From Bacteroidales bacterium (GTDB taxonomy: Bacteria > Bacteroidota > Bacteroidia > Bacteroidales > GCA-2748055), in assembly GCA_018400695.1 (NCBI GenBank), contig JAGYMF010000004.1, positions 1 to 38,592 on the forward strand: DNA of 38,592 bases, given 5' to 3'. Position 1 is the stretch's first letter. Each line of letters starts with the position of its first letter. The translations under genes and the position numbers were made by a program. The notes below the pieces were generated by a model. It made no database searches. It saw nothing but the letters and a program-made list of their open reading frames with translations, and was not told the origin of the DNA. Of the stretch, positions 34,468 through 38,592 are shown one piece after another.

Positions 34468-35408
34468 ATGTTGAAAAGAAACTTCTCGGCTTTTATCCTT
34501 GTTGCCCTTGTTTTTCACTGAATGCTCAGATAAAGGTAACCAACCAAAACAAAGTTGGTATTGGTGAGGAAGCACCCGTTTCAAAACTTGCGATATTCGG
34601 AGCCGGTAATACCTATTCAACTGTTTACATTAACAATACCAATAACACAAATTACAGCAGGGCATTGCAGTTATATAATGGCTGTACATATGGTACATGG
34701 GGTTTCTCATTGCAGAGTCATACATCCATAACCACGAACTCAGCTAGTTACAATGTGGGAATAAAAGGGACTGCATATGCTTCAGCGAGTATCGGCAATA
34801 AAAGATCTTATGGTATTTACGGTGTTGCAGGAAATGCTACTTCAGGATGGAATTACGGAGTCTATGGAAAATTATACGGCACCGTCAATGGTACTGCCAT
34901 ATTTGCAGCTACGAATTCTTATGGTGACACCTATATTTCCGGGGAATATGCCGGCTATTTCCGCGGAAAAATGTTTGTGGAAGATGACCTGGAATATACC
35001 GATCTGGTGGAGATGTCTGACATGGCCATGAAAAAGGATGTCAGGCCGTTTAAGCAAGCAAGCACCGATGCCACAGATATACTTCAATCTCTTACAGCAA
35101 TCAGGTATAAACTGAAGACACCAGTGGAGATGAATCTTATTGGACCTGAGATAACCGATACATTATCAGTCGATGTGCTGTCTGCATCATATAATGCTAA
35201 AAGATATACGGATGAACGAATCGGCCTTTCAGCGCAGGATGTACAAAAAGTAATTCCTGAATTGGTAAAGAAAGGTGATGATGGATACCTGAGGATGAAC
35301 TACATAGGTCTGATTCCGATTTTGCTGGAGGCAATCAAGGAGCAGGAGGCTGAGATTGAGGCTCTGCAAAGCGAGATTAGTCAGCTGAAAAAAATCATGA
35401 TCAAATAA
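34468..35408 (+). CDS. S74 (endosialidase chaperone) tail-fibre-like surface protein, apparent -1 frameshift in signal peptide
   Basis: The ATG at 34468 reads MLKRNFSAFILVALVF then His-stop at 34519. One extra T in the T5 run at 34511-34515 would continue into SLNAQIKVTNQNKVGIGEEAPVSKLAIFG, a perfect signal peptide ending NAQ. The restored protein is about 313 residues: a GIGEEAPVSKLAI start typical of Bacteroidetes tail-fibre-like proteins, a Gly/Tyr/Asn-rich repeat region (YGIYGVAGNATSGWNYGVYG), then a C-terminal Peptidase_S74-like domain (about 190-313) with MKKDVRPF, IGLSAQDVQKVIPELV, DGYLRMNYIGLIPILLEAIKEQ, and a final coiled coil. S74 domains assist trimer folding and may self-cleave. 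The shift may be a sequencing error, mutation or slippage site. It ends 7 bases before the T9SS gene. Confidence 0.72.
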
Positions 35409-35415
35409 AAGAGAA

Positions 35416-35844
35416 ATGAAACTTTCACCCCTGTTATATACCATCTTTTGCTTGATAATTGCCGGAACCGTCTCAACATATTCTCAGACTGTGGAATTTA
35501 GCTATGATGATGCTGGTAATCGGACATCGCGAACTGTTGAACTGGGAGGGCTAAAGAGCCTGGCAGTAACCGACACTGTTGCGTTAAAAACAGATCTTCT
35601 CAACAGGTTTAAAATTGCGATCTATCCGAATCCTACCAGAGGAACCATTGAGATTGATCTGATGGAAAACTCCACAAAAGATGTTACACTGTCGGTGCTG
35701 AATACTTCGGGAGTGATCATTATTGAACTTCCCATAAACACACAACGCATGACTGTTGATCTGACAGGGTATCCTTCCGGGACCTACTTTATCAGTATCA
35801 AAGGCGATGCGTTACTTAAGTACTGGAAGGTGCAAAAAATTTAG
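35416..35844 (+). CDS. small secreted protein with one YD-like motif and a T9SS type A sorting domain
   Basis: A 142-residue protein. A signal peptide (residues 1-24, ending STYSQ) is followed at once by VEFSYDDAGNRTSRTVEL, matching the YDxxGNR core of RHS/YD repeats. After a linker comes a type IX secretion sorting domain (about 67-142): IAIYPNPTRGTIEIDL, VLNTSGVII, LTGYPSGTYFISI and the basic-hydrophobic end LKYWKVQKI. It should cross the outer membrane by T9SS and be attached or released. There is almost no cargo between motif and sorting domain. It begins 7 bases after the S74 gene and 38 before the SpvB-like gene, so it is probably co-expressed. The single YD motif could pair it with the RHS-type neighbour, but this is inference. 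Confidence 0.82.
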   Translation: MKLSPLLYTIFCLIIAGTVSTYSQTVEFSYDDAGNRTSRTVELGGLKSLAVTDTVALKTDLLNRFKIAIYPNPTRGTIEIDLMENSTKDVTLSVLNTSGVIIIELPINTQRMTVDLTGYPSGTYFISIKGDALLKYWKVQKI

Positions 35845-35882
35845 CTGCATCCTGAACTTCTGCTTATAATACATTTTAGGCA

Positions 35883-38592
35883 ATGAAACGAATATATACA
35901 ATCCTGGCTCTTCTGTTTTTGTTCATTCATTACACTAATTCACAAGTATATACAGAACAATATGCAGACCGGAATTTCATCCTCGATTCATCCATTGTCA
36001 CCGTTGACAATGTCTCATTTACAGCACGCGATGAGATCGATCTTACCGAAGGATTGTATGCCTATACAACTGTCGGAAACATATTATTTGATATAGACCA
36101 GACCCTTGTTTTCCCCATCTTGTCATCTGAATATGTAGATCCCGGAGATGTTGAATCCAGAACCATAGACGCGTCACTGGATTTCGGATCAGTACCTGGA
36201 TCGTTTTCAGTGGGATCCAATGGGACTGCCAACTATACCATACCCATTTTCACTTCCCCGGGGACCAGGTCATTGACTCCCTCGTTAACGCTGCAATACA
36301 GTAGCAATGGCATGGATGGCATGTTGGGAACCGGGTGGAACCTTTCAGGTGGTTCCACTATACATCGCCTTCCCAAAACCATGCATCATGACTCAACTGT
36401 TGATGGTATAAATCTTAATCAGACCGATATCCTGGCCCTTGATGGAAACCGGCTGGTGCTGACCAGTGGCACATACGGCACTGCAGGCTCCACCTACGAA
36501 ACAAAATTTGAATCCTTTATGGAAATTGAGGCTTATGGGACAGCAGGCAACGGACCTTTATATTTCACAGTTTCAGCCAATAACGGGTATACCTTTGAAT
36601 ATGGTCAGACAGCCGATTCAAAAGTTGGATTGGATGGAACAAACACCATTCTTGCATGGAAACTCAACAAGGTGATTGATCCAAATGGCAATTATATTTT
36701 ATATGAATATGATAATTCTCAGTCAGGACAGGCCTACATGACAAACATTTTATACACCGGAAATGACAATACCAGTTTAGATCCTTACAATGAAATCAGG
36801 ATCCTATATCAGGAGAGGGAGGATAGCAACAGATTCTATCTCAAGGGACATGCTATAGAGAATACCTACCTGGTACGAAAAATACAATCCTTTGGAAGCG
36901 GAGAACAACTGCGGGAATATGTTTTTAACTATTCATACAGGAACGGCACCTATCTTTCAGAAATCATTGAGTTTAACCAGGTCGGTGAGCGTCACAATGC
37001 CACCACCATCGGCTGGAATAATTACGCAGATACCATCGTAAAGAGTACCCTTCCTGAGTTTTTCTTTTCAGAAAACGCCCGCTTCGGCGATTTCAATTAT
37101 GATGGATTCAGCGACTATATTACTGTTGAAGAAAAAACAGGCGGTTTTACTGCAAAACTATACCTGAACCAGGGAGACGGGGACTTCTGTTCGACAATTC
37201 AAGACTCGGTCGAATATGATGAGGCGTATGTGGATCATTTTATCGGAGACTTCAATGCAGATGGCAAAAGCGACGTGGTGATTGTGTCGGTGGACACATG
37301 CCATTGGTTTAGCTATTATGGACATTACGAGTGGGAAGCCTATTATAAGTTCCGGTTTCTCTCCGCAGAGGACCTGACGCTGATGGATACCGGATCAACA
37401 GGGACAATTTGTGACGGACCGACGAGCATCCCGCTGCCATTCAGTTATGATCGTCAGGGTGCCAACCGGTTTTTTGTTGATGATGTCAACGGCGATGGGT
37501 TTTCTGACTTCGCTGTATTTGATAATGATGGGCTGATCGTTTACGGAAACAGCCAGGGAAGTAATTTTGTAACAGAAAGTGTAACTTTTCCTTCCAGCGG
37601 CAGTGAAAACCTGTTTACAGACTTTACCGGAAACGGAAAACCGGATCTTGCCGTTTATAGCAGTGGAACACTAACAACGTACAGTTACGAGAATGGTGCC
37701 TTTTCATCACTGTTTACTACATCGATTCCCTATATTTCGGGCAAGATATATACAGGAGACTTTAACGGTGATGGTATCCGGGATCTATCCTACAACAAAA
37801 ACCAGGGTATGGGCTATGTGCGCTACGGCACAGGAACTGGATTCACATCCGAATCCACCCATTTTAATTATCCATCAGATGGATATTCCTATGAGATGAT
37901 CCTGGATTTCAACGGGGACGGAATGGATGATTTCGTTGGAATGGTCGTTACCGACGAAATACCTGCCAATGGCTGGACACTCTATTTTTTGGAGAGTATC
38001 GGAGATAATGATTTCCAGGTGTCAACAGTAACAGAGGTCGGATATGACTTCAATTTCAGCAATACACAGACCGCAGACATTACAGGTGATGGCATGGCGG
38101 ATCTGATGCTTCTGAACCAGGACAGGTTCCTGTCATATAATCCGGATGACAAACATGATCTGATTAACTATATAGAGGACGGAACCGGAATCAGGACCAC
38201 TGTTAACTATCGTACTCTGCTGGATCTGCTGGGGGATCAGTATTTTCAGGATGGAAGTTTCAGTTTCCCGTTGTTTTCGCTGATCGATCCGCTGACTGTT
38301 GTAGAATCCTACCTTGTAACATCTTCACTACACAATGATGCCCTTATCAAACAAGCAGAATATACGTATACCGATGCTGTGATCCACAGGCATGGTCTGG
38401 GATTTTTGGGTTTTAAAAACATAGAGATACTATCAGACTCGCTGCACAAAACAAAAAGCTATCATTCATTTTCTGCACCTGATTATTATGCGTTTACTGA
38501 CTCTACCAGGCAGTTTTACAATGATAATTTGATACGTTCGGTGAGCAACCAGAAGAATTACCTTACCATGGGCCTTACGGGCGGGAACAGTT
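35883..38592 (+). CDS. SpvB/FG-GAP/TcdB-like RHS-type surface protein, N-terminal 903 residues (cut by window edge)
   Basis: The ATG at 35883 opens a frame with no stop to the end. A signal peptide (residues 1-21, HYTNSQ) leads to a region of unknown type, then an SpvB-like domain near residues 110-165 (ANYTIPIFTSPGTRSLTPSLTLQYSSNG, then LGTGWNLSGGSTIHR). Residues about 400-745 contain seven FG-GAP/VCBS-like repeats with Ca-binding-type DxNxDGxxD motifs (GDFNYDGFSD, GDFNADGKSD, DDVNGDGFSD, TDFTGNGKPD, GDFNGDGIRD, LDFNGDGMDD, ADITGDGMAD). From about 758 it matches the TcdB middle region (YIEDGTGIRTTVNYRTL, then HGLGFLGFKNIEI). RHS/YD repeats and a variable C-terminal end are expected beyond the edge. 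The family includes insecticidal Tc toxins and polymorphic toxins; toxin activity is not shown. Confidence 0.85.
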   Translation, partial: MKRIYTILALLFLFIHYTNSQVYTEQYADRNFILDSSIVTVDNVSFTARDEIDLTEGLYAYTTVGNILFDIDQTLVFPILSSEYVDPGDVESRTIDASLDFGSVPGSFSVGSNGTANYTIPIFTSPGTRSLTPSLTLQYSSNGMDGMLGTGWNLSGGSTIHRLPKTMHHDSTVDGINLNQTDILALDGNRLVLTSGTYGTAGSTYETKFESFMEIEAYGTAGNGPLYFTVSANNGYTFEYGQTADSKVGLDGTNTILAWKLNKVIDPNGNYILYEYDNSQSGQAYMTNILYTGNDNTSLDPYNEIRILYQEREDSNRFYLKGHAIENTYLVRKIQSFGSGEQLREYVFNYSYRNGTYLSEIIEFNQVGERHNATTIGWNNYADTIVKSTLPEFFFSENARFGDFNYDGFSDYITVEEKTGGFTAKLYLNQGDGDFCSTIQDSVEYDEAYVDHFIGDFNADGKSDVVIVSVDTCHWFSYYGHYEWEAYYKFRFLSAEDLTLMDTGSTGTICDGPTSIPLPFSYDRQGANRFFVDDVNGDGFSDFAVFDNDGLIVYGNSQGSNFVTESVTFPSSGSENLFTDFTGNGKPDLAVYSSGTLTTYSYENGAFSSLFTTSIPYISGKIYTGDFNGDGIRDLSYNKNQGMGYVRYGTGTGFTSESTHFNYPSDGYSYEMILDFNGDGMDDFVGMVVTDEIPANGWTLYFLESIGDNDFQVSTVTEVGYDFNFSNTQTADITGDGMADLMLLNQDRFLSYNPDDKHDLINYIEDGTGIRTTVNYRTLLDLLGDQYFQDGSFSFPLFSLIDPLTVVESYLVTSSLHNDALIKQAEYTYTDAVIHRHGLGFLGFKNIEILSDSLHKTKSYHSFSAPDYYAFTDSTRQFYNDNLIRSVSNQKNYLTMGLTGGNS

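Noticed and set aside
34499..34525. programmed -1 frameshifting as the established explanation of the signal-peptide break
   Set aside because: A P-site slip on TTT is possible, but no stimulatory structure was identified and the run is short; kept only as an alternative to error or mutation.
34665..35408. the S74 gene starting at TTG 34665
   Set aside because: The same frame continues upstream to a mature N-terminus (NAQIKV...) and a signal peptide one base out of frame, so 34665 is internal.
36466..37899. short plus-strand frames of 68-69 residues
   Set aside because: They are out of frame inside the large SpvB/RHS-type gene, whose frame is continuous.

Overview
This window looks like chromosomal DNA from a Bacteroidetes bacterium, probably Bacteroidales or Marinilabiliales-like. 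The evidence is TAnnTTTG-type -7 promoter boxes (several extended to TTTGCA), weak Shine-Dalgarno sites, a RecQ with an extra C-terminal domain, DUF4369/TlpA-like lipoproteins, a type IX secretion (T9SS) sorting domain, and a glycogen synthase-phosphorylase fusion. No rRNA, tRNA, CRISPR array or insertion sequence was recognised. Both edges cut genes: lptB on the left and a large SpvB/RHS-type surface protein on the right.

Layout. 0-1.5 kb (minus): lptB (partial) and tatC. 1.8-5.8 kb (plus): recQ, a strong intrinsic terminator, then an ABC-2 ATPase/permease pair. 5.8-10.7 kb (minus): a tight run reading bfn-UVR nuclease, nucleoside transporter, receiver-only response regulator, GT2 glycosyltransferase, orphan OppC-like permease. 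10.9-11.95 kb (plus): rplU-rpmA with a clear promoter and terminator. 12.0-14.8 kb (plus): serS, an EamA transporter and ruvC, packed with zero spacing or overlap. 14.85-16.4 kb (minus): an acidic membrane-anchored protein, then greA and a HIT protein. 16.5 kb (plus): a Rieske-like lipoprotein with a very short leader. 17.0 kb: an 11-copy CTCAACT repeat. 17.1-19.5 kb (minus): ahcY and ribF.

19.6-30.8 kb is a glycogen locus. A eukaryote-like branching enzyme (plus) converges on a four-gene minus-strand operon: debranching enzyme, GT4 glycosyltransferase, GH57 enzyme, and a 1415-residue fusion of a GT3-type glycogen synthase with a GT35 phosphorylase. Together these could elongate, branch, debranch and phosphorolyse glycogen. 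No glgC is present in the window.

31.0-34.2 kb (plus): two tandem thioredoxin-fold lipoproteins that both lack the CxxC active site, followed closely by an LpxH-like hydrolase. 34.2-38.6 kb (plus): a surface-protein module made of an S74 tail-fibre-like protein with an apparent frameshift in its signal peptide, a mini-protein with one YD/RHS-like motif plus a T9SS sorting domain, and the start of a large SpvB/FG-GAP/TcdB-like protein. This last module is the best candidate for an under-described system.
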